A stretch of DNA of 64,000 nucleotides from Colocasia esculenta. Taxonomy: Eukaryota; Streptophyta; Magnoliopsida; Alismatales; Araceae. The notes under the pieces were generated by a model. It worked only from the letters and a program-made list of their open reading frames with translations. It did not search any database and was not told the origin of the DNA. The translations under genes were made by a program, and so were the position numbers. Where the stretch lies: NCBI GenBank assembly GCA_014218235.1, contig CM024753.1, forward strand, positions 174,816,348 to 174,880,347, given 5' to 3'. Below, one piece after another: positions 21,372 through 33,700 of this stretch. Each line of letters starts with the position of its first letter. The stretch's first letter is position 1.

Positions 21372-23370
21372 GAGAGAGCCGATGTGTGGTGGGCCTCCGT
21401 ACTACGTATTAGGTACAAGGATGGTACCATTGAGGTGACTTGGACCGAGTTCACGAGGCTATTTCCGGCCAAGTTCATCCCCGAGCACATCCATGACAAG
21501 ATGGAGCATGAGTTTATCTCTCTCTTACTTAGGGCTCCATGACGATATTGGAGTATGAGGCCAGGTTTGCTGAACTGTCCAAATATGCTCCCCATATAGT
21601 TGCTGATGAGCGTAGGAAGGCAAAGAAGTTTGTGATGGGGATCAAACCATCACATAGGTCGAGGCTTGTTGCTTTTGACCACCGCACCTTAGACGAGGCT
21701 CTCAGCGCAGCATGTAGGCAGGAGAGCGAGATGGACCAATACTTGGAGGAGAAGAGGGCAGCGCAGAAGAGGTCAACGCCACCTTTCCAGAGGCAAGACA
21801 GGAAGAAGGCAGTGTACCAGTCACCACAGCGTCCAGTGGCTGCTACTAGTCAGCAGGCGGTTGCACCACAGTTCCTCAGTTTCAGGCCCAACGACAAGAA
21901 GATGTGTCCTCACTGTGGAAGGACACACGGTGGTACCGAATGTTGGAAGCTAGCAGGGAAGTGTCTCAAGTGTGGCAGCACCGAGCACCAGATCCGGGAT
22001 TGTCATAGACTTCAACAGGGTGTTCAGCGAGGAGCGCCAGCCCCAGCAGCGACAGCAGCAGTAGCACCAGTCACAGGGAGATTGGGAAGGCCTCGAGCCC
22101 AAGCTCGAGTGTTCGCACTAGCACGAGAGGATGTAGAGCAGACTGAGAACATCACGGAAGGTACGGTTTTAGTCATGGGTGTGCATGCTCGGGTGTTGTT
22201 TGATACGGGTGCCACACACTTGTTTGTTTCCGAGCGATTTGCCAAGCAGTTAGCATCAGAGTCTGGAGTGGAGGTAGAAGAGTTAGAGGTTCCTTTATCT
22301 GTGCACACACCAGCAGGTACATTATCGACCAGGAAGTGCATTCCATCCTTACCTGTGTGCATGGAGGACCGAGGCTGGTTCGAGTGCTTCTACTTGCTCA
22401 AGATGAAGGACTATGATGCCATTCTAGGTCTGGATTGGCTTGAGGAGCACTATGTGTTGGTGGATTATAGGGGAAAGAAGATTACTTTCCGTATTCCTGG
22501 TGAGGATGAGTTCTCACAACCGTTGCCAAGGAACTTAGCAGGAAGGTTTGTGATCTCCGCCATGAAGGCGATGAGGATGGTGAACAAGGGGTGTGACGCA
22601 TTTCTTGCCAGTGTGGTCTTAGTTCCAAAGGCCGATCAGTCACCGACCCTTGAGGAGATTGAGGTAGTGCAGGAGTTTCCAGACATGTTCCCTGATGATT
22701 TTTTTGGATTGCCAATGGATAGGGAGATAGAGTTCACTATAGAATTGCTTCCAGGCACCTCTTCTATCTCTAAGGCTCCATATCGGATGACACCTGCGGA
22801 GTTAGCTGAGCTGAGGAAGTAGTTGGAAGATTTGCTAGATAAGTGATTCATTTGCCCTAGTGTGTCACCATGGGGCACACCTGTATTGTTCGTGAAGAAG
22901 AAGGATGGTTCCCTCAGGCTATGCATTGATTACCGGAAGCTCAACCAGGTGACAGTGAAGAACAGGTATCCTTTGCCCCGCATAGAGGATTTGTTTGATC
23001 AGCTGCAGAATGCATCAGTGTTTTCCAAGATTGATCTACGGTTTGGCTGCCACCAATTGAGGATTAAGGTGAGGATGTGTCCAAGACGGCTTTCTCTGGA
23101 CTCGTTATGGACACTATGAGTTTGTTGTGCTTCCATTTGGTCTAATTAATGCCCCTGCAGCGTTCATGGATCTCATGAACAGGTGTTTAGACCATATTTG
23201 TATCTTTGTTGTGGTGTTCATTGAAGATGTGTTAGTCTATTTTCCTGATGAGGCTACACACCGTGAGCATTTGAGGGTTGTTCTGGAGGTTCTCCGAGAG
23301 CACAAGGTGTATGCTAAGTTCAGCAAGTGCGACTTCTGGATGCGCGAGGTTCATTTCCTTAGGCATGTTA

Positions 23371-26279
23371 TGTCATGTCCCGTCATTAATATAACTATAA
23401 ATGCCAGAATGTGAACGCATGAGGAATCAAGAGTAAAACTTATACTAACTGAGCAACCAATTGCTGCGAAGCTCTACTAAATAAAAATTTGATAACTGTC
23501 ATTCTATGAATATTACAAGATTTCCAATTTACAATCTCAAAAGTAAGACGTTTCCAAGGTTGGTCTCTCCACACACAAATCCCGAAGTTCCCGCCTTCTA
23601 GAACTGTAGATACCTGAAAAAGTAGGATTTGGTGTGCTAACTAGCCCAGTAGGATTCAAATTCTCAAATCAAAAGGATTAGACTATATGATGATCAAGGT
23701 AAAAGACCTAACTGATATCAAAGAAGGACGAACAAGTATCTTAACGTGATAGTGAACAGTGGTACTAAAATACAGAATATACTCAGGAATTCATAATGAA
23801 TCTCATATTCTGGCTCATATTTATATTCTCACAGGATAGGTAACATAATGACCATAATCAAACCGTAATGATGCAATGCCAAACATCCCGTTGCCCTTCA
23901 TCATTTCCGTACGACCCGTAATGAATTCAGGTGCTCCTCCTAGGACTGGACCAGCCCTATTTGCATAGACATAGTAATCATGTGGGGTCCAGGGACCCAA
24001 TAATCATCATCACAGGTTATTCGTAACCAACAGGGGTACTCAAACATTCAACCTCTCAGGATATCAAAGTCTTATGAATTCAGTTACTGAACACAGGGAA
24101 TTAAAATCAACTGGGTACCATTTGTAATTGGTAACTTCAAGAATAATTCAAAGAAAAGTATAGGAAGCATTATGGATGATTTTTGTAGTGACCTAACAGT
24201 AAACACCCAAAGGAATGAAGGTGGTAACTTACTAAGCAAATAATGTGAAGTATTAGCAAGAGACTAAGCAAAGGAAGGTGCTGGAACACTGGCCAGAATA
24301 GTGGTTGTCCACAGCCAGGAGGTGGTTGTCGACATGTGATGGCATCCAGAAGCAAATTTATGGTTCTGGGACAGTACCTGTCGACATACATGATCTGTCT
24401 GTCGACAGGGCAGTGTATCCATCGACAGATAGGGTCCATCTGTCGACAACTACTGCTATTTCCAGCAACCTGGAGTTCTGGAAGCCTGGGCCTGTCGACA
24501 GGTACTTCTTGTCTGTCGACAGCCGTTGATTTCACTTCCAGAAATGACTCTATGAACATTCTAAAAACTTAACCATGAAACCTATAGATCAAAGTATGAA
24601 CAATATCAAAGGGAAAACTTGCTTCTAACTCTTTCAACAGGCTTACAAGTTGGACAATATGAAACTTGAAATTACAAACTACGCATGTCTAGTTAGAAAC
24701 TTAACATATCAGGATACATGGAGAATAATTCCTATAACAACACTATGGAAGAAGATTTCTTCTTGGTAAACACATAGTTTCAAAGGTAGTTAGGGATTCA
24801 AACAAAAGTCTAGAGTTGCAACCACGTAGACAGGAGATGTACACACTAATCCAATACTGGTTGACAAGCTCATAGGCAACATGTACAAAGCTATAATCTT
24901 TCTAACAAGAGTAGAGAATAGAGGTATGAAAAGAGAATAGAATCATACCAGTACATAAGATTACAATTAAAGACATGGGTGTTGATTGGCAACAATATAA
25001 ACTCAATGGTAAGGATGTAATCAAAGAAGCTTACTGAATCCCATGTTTACATGAGGTCAAGATAGATACTTGAATTCCAAGACATACTTGAGACTAACAT
25101 GGTCTCTAACTGAAACAAGCTTAACGTAGGTAGAAAATAAGTATCATGAAGCTATTCTCAATATCTGAACAATGGTATAAGCATGGTGATAAGCTAAACG
25201 TTAGGCTACTAATCCAAGAATAATATACAGGAAGAAGAGAACAAGAAGTGAATCCTACCTGACTGGTTAGAGTAAGGGTTCTTCTTCTCAACGTAGAGTC
25301 AGTAGCAGTGTGATAGAGAACAAGAAAACGGCAGGTGTAGGTGAGGAAGTGGCAACCAATGCAGAAGAAGTAGCAACAGCAGCCACGGCAAGCAGCTACA
25401 ACAGCTCCAGTAGCAACAACAGTAGCAGAAGAGAAACATGAGGATTTGTGAGGGTAATGGCTACGACAGGGCAAAGGATGATGCAGCAGTGGCAGCTTCA
25501 GTTTGAGCAGCTCAGCTCCTACAGGAATCCAACAGCAGCTACCACCCAGCAAGGGCAGGAAAGAGGTAGAAGCAAGAAGGAAAACCCACACGATGGGTGA
25601 AGGAAAGCTTATATAAGCTCCCAGGCTCCCTTGCATGCTAAGCACGTCGGCCATGCATGTGCCAAGGTTTAAACCCCTTAAATCATGCCTAGACACGTTT
25701 TACATGCAAAGCTTCCATAATGACACCTATGAGATGAACATGTAAGTCTCTCCCCCAGTAAGGTGGCTCACTCACCCCCCACACATAGGCAAACTAAATT
25801 CCCAGAAAATTCACCACCGTAAATAGCGCATAATTCAGCTGGCCTAAAGATCCTCATGTAAACATATTCAAATGATGTCCATTTGTGTTAAAATTTCAAC
25901 CATAGGCTAATGTAAGGGTTTTACAAATTATGGTGATTTTAGTTCAATTTTTAGAATTTATTTTTCACTGGATGAAAAATCACCTAGAAAATAGTTACGT
26001 CGACTTAATCTCGAAATCCGTACGTCAACAATTCTGGATATTTATATTTCTGATATCACCACATTTTTCTGAAAATTATGGTGTTTTTATATTTCATTTT
26101 TGTTACAGAATTCCGGTGTCACCCTGTCGGAGCGCGTATCTCTAAGTACGATACTTAAAATATCATTTATTATCTCTAATAAATCTTAAATTAAGTTTAA
26201 TTACATCTCATGATAATAGTTATGTTTAATCATCCAATTATTCACATTTTCTAGGAAATAAAATTTTCGGGGTGCTACA
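23371..26279. mobile_element. Solo LTR 'I', gypsy-type, inserted in the H RT domain
   Basis: TGTCATGTCCCG...GGGGTGCTACA, 2909 bp, with a perfect TSD TGTTA (23366-23370, 26280-26284). Joining the flanks restores 'FLRHVIS-GAG'. No RT or gag is present. Ends of the TGTCAYG...GCTACA type resemble families A and D. TGTCGACA doublets lie at 24307-24525. The 191-codon minus ORF at 25121-25696 is low-complexity (cysteine/leucine/histidine) and has no partner elsewhere, so it is not called. Confidence 0.92.
24307..24525. repeat. TGTCGACA doublets in solo LTR I
   Basis: Pairs start at 24379/24400 (21 bp), and four more or less intact pairs are visible, including TGTCCACA/TGTCGACA (24307) and ATCGACA/TGTCGACA (24420). 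Each has a 13-bp linker. Word and spacing equal those in the copia-type LTRs C, J and K. Confidence 0.88.
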
Positions 26280-28462
26280 TGTTATCTCAGGCGCTGGAGT
26301 TGTTGTTGATCCGGCGAAGGTTCAGGCTGTGTTGGAGTGGGAGACTCCAAGGACACCATCAGAGATTTGGAGTTTTCTTAGCGTAGCGGGTTATTACAAG
26401 TGATTTATTGAAGGCTTTGCCTCTATCGCAGCACCGTTGACTAAGCTAACCAGGAAGGGTGTGAAGTTTATGTGGTCTGAGGATTGCGAGAGTAGTTTTC
26501 AATTGCTGAAGACGAAGCTTACATCTGCATCCATGTTGATCTTACCGAGTGGTGCAGAGGGTTTTGCTATCTACTTCGATGCTTCTCAGATAGGTCTTGG
26601 CTATGTATTGATGCAGCATGGTAAGGTAGTTGCCTATGCTTCTCGCCAGTTAAAAGAGCATGAGCGTAACTATCCGACCCATGATTTGGAGCTAGCGGCC
26701 GTGGTTCATGCACTGAAGATCTGGAGACACTATCTTTATGGTGTCAAGTTCAAGGTGTTCACTGACAATATGAGTCTGAGGTATCTTTTCTCTCAGAAGG
26801 AGTTGAACCCACGACAGAGAAGATGGATTGAGTTTCTCAAGGACAATGACTTCGAGCTTTAGTACCATCCAGGGAAGGCGAATGTCGTGGCGGATGCACT
26901 CAGCAGGAAGAGGTCATTGCTTCAGTAGGATTGGAAGATGCTTGAGGATGTAGCATGTGCTATGACTGAGTTAGAGCCACAGTTGTGTCAGACTTTCGTG
27001 GCTCATTATCTATCCGATCCACAGTTCTAGATGAGGTGATCAAGCAGCGGAGAGCTGATCCTAGGCTTCAAGAGATGGTGGGCAAGGCAGGCATTGCTCG
27101 TGATGAGGACAGTGTTATTAGATTTCAGCACCGAGTTTGTGTTCCTGATGTTGTGGATGTCCGTGAGCGTGTACTTGCAGAAGCTCACAGGTCGAGTTTT
27201 CCATTCATCCAGGCAACACCAAGATGTACCAGGACTTGAAGAGATTTTTCTGGTGGTCTGGTATGAAGAAGGATGTGGCCGAGTTCATGTCCAGATGTTT
27301 AGTGTGCCAGTAGGTGAAGGCCGAGTGCCAGAGACCATCGGGCCTTATGTAGAAGATGGAGATATCTGTGTGGAAGTGGGAGACAATCACTATGGATTTT
27401 GTGACGGGTTTGCCCAGATCAGCTAAGGGCAATGACTCGATTTGGGTGATTGTAGATCGTTTCTCCAAGACTGCTCATTTCTTGCCCATGAAGAAGAAAC
27501 AGTCCATGGAGAGTTTGGCTAGGCTGTATGTTGGCAGCATTGTGAGGTTGCATGGTGTACCGAAGTCTATTATCTCTGACCGAGACCCGAGGTTTACATC
27601 GAGGCTGTGGCAGGGTCTTCAAGAGACTTTAGGTTCTCAGCTGAAGCTTAGTTCGGCGTTCCATCCCTAGACAGATGGCCAGTCCGAGAGGACTATCCAG
27701 ATGCTCGAGGATATGTTGAGAGCATGTGTGCTTGATTGGAAGGGTGATTGGGAGCGTCATATACCTCTTGTGGAGTTCGCCTACAACAACAGTTTCCATG
27801 CGAGCATCGGTATGGCTCTATTCGAGGCTCTGTACGGGCGACCCTATAGATCTCCTTTGTGCTGGGAGGAGACCGGTGATAGGCAGCTAGTTGGTCCGGA
27901 GTTGGTGTAGGAGACTTCAGATAAGATTCAGCTTATCAGGCAGAGGCTGGTTGCGGCGCAGGATAGGTAGAAGAGCTACACCGACAACATGAGGAAGGAT
28001 TTGGAGTTCGACGTTGGCGAGCATGTATTTCTTAAGGTTTCGCTTACCCGAGGCATTGTCAGGTTTGGCAGGCATAACAAGTTGAGTCCTAGATTCATTG
28101 GCCTGTTTGAGATTCTCAAGCGGATGGGCAGCGTGGCATATGAGCTAGCTTTACCCCAGTGCGAGCTAGTGTTCACCCAGTCTTCCACGTGTCTATGCTC
28201 AAGAGATATGTGCGAGATCCGTCGCATGTCATTAGTCAAGAGCCAGTGGAGATTCAGCCAGACTTGTCGTGTAGAGCAACTAGTAGCTATCCTAGACCGG
28301 AAGGTTCAGCACCTTAGGAACAAGAGTATTGCGTCCGTGAAGGTGCTATGGAGGAATTTCTCGTGAGGAGGCTACATGGGAGCTTGAGGATGCCATGTAG
28401 AAGAAGTATCCCCATTTGTTTAGTTAGTATTTTCGTTCTAACTTCGAGGACGAAGTTTTCTC

Positions 28463-28477
28463 TTAGGGGGAGAGGGG
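28463..28477 (+). other. Polypurine tract of H
   Basis: AGGGGGAGAGGGGA directly precedes the 3' LTR. It follows the conserved 'cttcgaggacgaagtttt' block common at the end of chromovirus pol regions. Confidence 0.75.
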
Positions 28478-29453
28478 AATTTTGTTCATATTATGCTTAT
28501 TTAATTTTGTGCATATTATAGTATTTATTTACTTATGTGCATATGTATATAGATGTTTATTTCTATGCATGTAATATGTTTATTTAAATGTGCATATAGT
28601 ATTTAATTATTGATGTGCATAGTGTATTTATTTATTATGTGTATGTATATTTAATGGATATTTCTGTATTTTGCCCGAAATCCCAGTTAACATCAACATC
28701 CATTGATGTTAAGGGCAGGTTGACAGCAACCTATGTGCCGTTGACTGCATGGTCGGAGGAGATAGACGTCCAGATCGATGGACGCCTACTTCCAGTTAAT
28801 GGCAACAAAGTGGCCGTTTACTTCTCTGGTTATGTTGCAATTCTAGATATGAAAACGGCTGCATTTTCCCCGGGTCCTAATTAGGAAACCCATCCCAACG
28901 GTAGGAAAACCTAATCCTAGGCGCACCCCGACCCTTAAACCTATAAAACCTAGTGTTTTTGGCCAGATTAGGTCCTTTGGCTAAAAGGAAAACCTAGGGT
29001 TTCTTGTGAGAAAACCAGATTTTTGCAAAGCTTGATCCGGCGATTGGGGAGGTCTTCTGGCGATCTTCTTCGACTGGGAGATACTCCAAGTGTTGTAGAA
29101 GCTTCCCCGACTCCGGAGGACCTTCTGTGCAGTCGTGAAGAACTGATTTGGGGTTGCAAGTCTCACCTTCTTGGCTTGGTCGAGGAGGGCTTCTTCGACA
29201 AATCAAACCCTTTAGAGATTTATTTCCACGCAAGTAATTGAGGTATCATCCCTAGACATGTCCTTTAGGTCTTAGGCATTTTTCCAAATTTTATTCGTGT
29301 CCTGGAACCCCCAATTCTCCTTTTTGTTTGAGTTTGGTCTACACTTACTGCAGACAGGAGGTTGACGGAAACCTTGTTGCCGCCAAGTTCTTGAATTGAC
29401 GACAGCATCCTGTGCCGTTAACCCATGTTGATGGCAAGGGCCTTGCCGCCAAG

Positions 29454-30774
29454 TGAAGGGTTGCGGAATTCCCAATATGGTAATCTAGAAGGGGGGTTGA
29501 ATAGATTACTGTCTCTTAAAAACTATTATCACGTTCTTTTTCTTAAAGCACAGATTATCAAGACAGTATCAAGATCTAAACTATGTGTAGATGATGTAGA
29601 AACCTATCTAGCGTGTGATATGCAACGTGTCTATCAAACATCTATCGTAGAAACGATCAAACCACGAGACACGCAGATTTACGTGGTTCGGAGTACACAA
29701 CAGTGTATCCTACGTCCACAGCACACACACACACACAGAGTAAACTGCTTATGAGCGAGTTCGGTGACTACAACTCATACACACATGTGTTTTCTGATGT
29801 GCACCCACGATCAGAACAACACACACACGTGATCTCAAGCACAAGAGACGCTTGAATCACACAAACACACACACGGTTGATGATAATTATGAAACAGGAA
29901 GAGTTCAGAGTATAGGAGTAAATCCTGATGTGGAACTCTTCTAAGAACGTCTGAATGGAGTTCAAACTTCGACTTGACTACTGTGGATTGATGGAGAAGG
30001 TTGAATCCACGACGATCTATCTTCAGTACTGCAGGATCAACAGATCTTTCGGTCTCTGCACTGCAGACTTGAAGCAGAGCAGCAGCAACTCTTTTCTCTT
30101 GGACTTGGCTTTAGGGTTTTTGGTTGTGGCTGCTTCTGTACGAGATTCTCTTCAAAAGGATGCTTATATAGTTGTGTTTTCATGTGGAGAGTCGTGGGAC
30201 TTGAAAACACAATCTTGGATATGAAGGAAGGTTTCCGTATTTGAAGATCCTCTGCGTCTGTCGACAGGTGCTGAGTATCTGTCGACAAATTGCAACAGAT
30301 TTGCAATAGACAGACTTCAGGTTGCTCTGGCCTGTGGCATCTGTCGACAGGCGACACCTATCTGTCGACAGGCAGAGTCAGTTTTGCCAAAACACATAAC
30401 TCTGGCATTTCTGTCTGTGACATCTGTCGACAGGTCTCTGAGCATCTGTCGACAGGTGCTCTCAGTACTTTTCTGTCTGATCACAACTGTGGCATCTGTC
30501 GACATATGCCTTTGGGTCTGTCGATAGGTACATGTATACACTGTGATTGTGATCATTTTCTCATGATTTGAGAAGGCTTGGTTATATGCATTTGTACCTA
30601 CATGATAAAACATGTATAGTTAGGTATAATGAAGACATACATAACCAATATTGTATCATGTTAATTGACATGTATGAAACCTCAATTCAACTCATTCATC
30701 ATTAAAAACATTGTTTGACTTTCATTATCACTTAGAGTGTGAATTCACTTAGTTTCCAGAATATGAACCCAACA
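29454..30774 (-). mobile_element. Solo LTR 'J', copia-type, inserted in the H 3' LTR
   Basis: TGAAGGGTTG...ATGAACCCAACA on the plus strand, 1321 bp, with a perfect TSD CCAAG (29449-29453, 30775-30779). The uninterrupted site is 'gccgccaagttcttcagg' at 11437. It shares the 'ctagaagggggg(t)tgaataga' block with C and K. It carries TGTCGACA doublets (30259-30537) and a run of CA repeats. A TATA-like TTATATAG on the minus strand is near 30164. Confidence 0.9.
30259..30537. repeat. TGTCGACA doublets in solo LTR J
   Basis: Pairs start at 30259/30280 and 30342/30363 (21 bp each) and at 30425/30447 and about 30499/30521 (22 bp each). Linker sequences differ, so word and spacing are conserved, not the whole unit. 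Confidence 0.92.
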
Positions 30775-33700
30775 CCAAGTTCTTCAGGTTTTTCAGAACT
30801 GTGGTCTTGATCTATGTGCTGTGATTTTCAAACTTTTGGTCTGTGAAAATTAAGGTTTGTCAGGATGGTCTTTAGGTCATATCATGAGGTTCTGTCGAAT
30901 TTTTGTGCATGGTTTTAATTAATATAATTCATGTTGTGGTGGAATATGCATGTTATGATTGTGTTTAATTTTGAATAAATAGATTTACTGCATGAAAATA
31001 TTATAGAAAATTTTCATGATCTTAGGGTTACTGTTTGCAGGTTCTAGACCTGTTAGACCCGATTGTGTTGCTGTATACCATGATAAAGTAATTATCATGT
31101 TAAATTGGCATAGAATCTGTTTAAATTGCTAAAAACAGATTTACAGTTGCGAAAAATCTGAAAAATTAGACATATGACATATTACATGTATAGAGTCTGT
31201 GATAAAAAAATTGATATTGTTTCGATATCAGCAGGTACTGTTTGTATTTAACAAGGTTAATTAGGCCATGTTAAGTATTTTTACTTTGGATGATGTAAAT
31301 TTCAATGTGTAGCAGCATGATTAGGTTCTGTTATGATTAAATTGACACTGTGAACCAGTCATATTGAGTTCTATAAACTGAAGCATGTCTATTTGTTTAA
31401 AGTGCATGTGAATGAGTTAAATAATGCATGTAAGTGAGTGAAACCATGTGATTAAGTGTTAATGTGTATCATGTGCCAAAATTGACACTGCTACCATAGA
31501 AGGCTGTGGAGCCGTACTGTAGAAAAGTCCCTATGGGAAGGCTCATTGTGTATGTGGTATCCTATGGGCATTAGGATGAAATCCTGGAGGTGGACAAGTA
31601 CCACTGGTTAGGGTGGAGAGGGCTTCTTCCGGTTCTGCGCTGATACTAAGATTCGTCACTGTATTACCTAGGTGACGGGTATGTGTTATGTGAATGTGTG
31701 TCCTTCTTTATGGTGGTTCGGACTATGTGTCACGGCAAATTAAGTGTAAAAGTGTGGAAAATGTGAATATGTGCAATGTGAACATGTGATTGTGTTATGT
31801 GAATGTGATAGAATGTGAAAAGATGTGAAACCATGTGAATGAGAGTTATTCATGTTAAAACAACAAGCTAAAGATGTGGATTTGTGTTATAAAAGCATGA
31901 GAAAAATGTTAGTCATCATGCTAGGATTGATTATTACTATGTGCATAATTCCATGATCAAGTTGTTAGGTTTATGAAATGTTATGTATTGAATGTGGTAT
32001 CATGAATCAAGTTAGTTATCATGTGTAGAAAGCATGTATAGGTTGTCTATGTATATTTGTTAATTGTCAAAAAGCATGTGCCATGTAATTCGTTTATTGT
32101 TTAAAAGACTAGCATGTGTATGTGAAATGTGTAAGGATATGCCTTTAGGTTGCTTACTGGTTCTTTCTTTAGGAAGACTCATACTTACTTTGACTTACAG
32201 GTGAGACAGGTGTCCCCGTTCTTGAGGAGGACATAGTGAGGAGCGACTCCGAGCGTGAGGAGCAGCTGCTTTTGGAGATTCTACTTAGTTTACATTTAGT
32301 TTTACTAGTATGTGGACATGGACAATGTTATTCATATGGACTTGTATAAATGTGGACAATTGTTATTTTCTTTATATTTGCTATATAGACTGTGGAATTA
32401 TATGAATGATGATGGAATAAGACTTCTCTTTTATTTCCGTTGTGCTCTTTTATTATTTATGTACATCTCGACCTATTGTGTTGTGTTGGGTAAATGTCCC
32501 ACTGTGACGGCGCCCTTTGTATCGATGTGGATTGGTATAATCGTACCAGTATAAAGAAGGTCGTTACAACTTTTGAAATGTGATGTGTTTAGACGTCGCG
32601 TTTTTTTATTGTTGTGCGATGGCTTGACCTATCGCATTTCTGAGACAGACGCATCGGAGGGAGTTGTCGCAACTCTTATAGAGACCGGGTTGGTCCCTTC
32701 TTTTCTATCACTGATCTAATGGCTGAAAGAATGAAGGTGGATGAGGATTTCTTACATTATGCTGATAGGTGGAGACCAATGGCTGAAAAATTGAGGGACC
32801 CATTGTCAGAACCTGAACAGGTTAAAATGATAACTGCAAATGCTACACCTTAGTTCAGACATATCTTAGCTATGAACAGACTAACTACCATGGAAGAGTT
32901 GTATGAGAGAGCTAGATATATTCAAACACAATTGAAAGACTCTCCCATTATGTCTATGTTTGAGCCGAAAGCTAGAACTTTTAAGAAGAGTAATGGCAAT
33001 CCCCAAGCTGGTGGTCCCACAACTGAGGGGGTTATTCACAATGAGCAAGTGAGTGCTATGGGCAATTCAAACTCCACTCCATATCGCCTAAACTCCAACC
33101 CAAGGCTTCAACAACCGCAATACCAACAACAACAACCACAACAGCCCCAGTTCAGGCCAAGTCACCCTCCTATGCTACGTACCCCAACTCTACAGCCTCA
33201 ACAACCTCCACAACAATACCATCAATACCAGCAAGCTCCACCACCTTAGTAACGTCAAGCTCCACCACTACAATATCAACAACAGCCACCACCTTTTCAA
33301 CACCCCCAACGATATAACAAGTACCTCCACCAGGAAATATGACCTACAGAAGCTAGCCCAAGAACCCAACACCAGCCCCTGTCGAGATCATTCTCCCGAC
33401 ATATTCAATGCTCTTATGGCCACCAATGCACTCACTCTGCCGAGGGAACGACTACAATGGCCACCTAATGTTGATACCTCTCATTATTGTGCATTCAATA
33501 GGGGACCCGGTCATACTTTAGAGGCTTGCTTCCACTTCAAGGATTACGTTTATGACTTGAATGACAATGGAGGAATTGATTGGGAGGAAATTAGGAAGTA
33601 CATCACAGAGATGAAGAGAAGGAGGCCACCTAGACAAAACATACAACAACAACAACCATAGCAACAACAACAACAACAACCCCAGTAGCCTGCACAACAG

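Larger units (their letters stand above)
17456..21538 (+). pseudogene. gag of chromovirus H, 5' part (split by a solo LTR; contains two intron-like segments)
   Basis: ATG at 17456 opens a Gag N-terminus (MASHGRRGAQ..., Q/E-rich, then 'DYGVFMQGLVQVMQTQA'). It is cut at 17628 by solo LTR A2 and resumes at about 20967 with 'AQTQALLEAQLQAQ'. Two GT-AG segments follow: 21010-21090 (81 bp, with an in-frame stop) and 21298-21371 (74 bp). Removing them joins ...LQAQ to AQAPAP... and ...ATYMLQ to ERADVWWAS..., giving the usual chromovirus Gag core (MERFKRMTLPSF..., W-rich 'VWWAS', 'FTRLFPAKFIP'). Gag coats the genomic RNA. One further CAG-to-TAG change lies at 21115 and a CT slip in the 'tctctctc' run near 21513-21520 shifts the frame before 'SMTILEYEARF'. 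Confidence 0.82.
21539..28427 (+). pseudogene. gag C-terminus and pol polyprotein of chromovirus H
   Basis: Domains in order: end of Gag with two zinc knuckles (CPHCGRTHGGTEC near 21905 and CLKCGSTEHQIRDC near 21965); aspartic protease with intact LFDTGATH (about 22200); RT with 'KKDGSLRLCIDYRKLN' (22900), a frameshift near 23070 and 'PFGLINAPAAF' (23133); solo LTR I inserted at 23371; RNase H (26437-26862); integrase with 'TMDFVTGLP', 'ISDRDPRFTS' and 'GQSERTIQ' carrying D, D and E (27395, 27577, 27682); chromodomain near 28290-28427 ('VLWRNFS', then 'WELEDAM' after a frameshift). The RT catalytic motif reads FIEDVLVY, where FIDD is normal, so one catalytic aspartate is lost. At least eight stops are TAG at positions where glutamine is usual. 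Confidence 0.88.
10456..32568 (+). mobile_element. Full-length Ty3/gypsy chromovirus 'H' (with nested insertions)
   Basis: Order: 5' LTR (10456-14953), PBS (14958-14970), gag, protease, RT, RNase H, integrase, chromodomain (17456-28427), polypurine tract, 3' LTR (28477-32568). Ends are TGTAAGGCCC and GTCGTTACA. Flanking pentamers GCTTT (10451-10455) and ACTTT (32569-32573) match at 4 of 5, a plausible decayed TSD. The C-terminal chromodomain places it among chromoviruses; long LTRs (about 2.78 kb without insertions) suggest the Tekay/Del group. Five solo LTRs are inserted in it, and its host is a Tat-like element. Coding is destroyed by stops and slips. Confidence 0.9.
28477..32568 (+). repeat. 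3' LTR of chromovirus H
   Basis: It aligns from 'aattttgttcatatt' with 10468 onward and ends GTCGTTACA. The first dozen bases of the LTR (TGTAAGGCCCTC in the partner) are missing here, so its 5' edge was lost or recombined with the polypurine tract. Without insertion J it is about 2766 bp. Differences from the 5' LTR are mostly transitions. Confidence 0.88.

Noticed and set aside
25121..25696. 191-codon minus-strand ORF in solo LTR I
   Set aside because: Low-complexity composition, no family resemblance, located in an LTR flanked by a perfect TSD.
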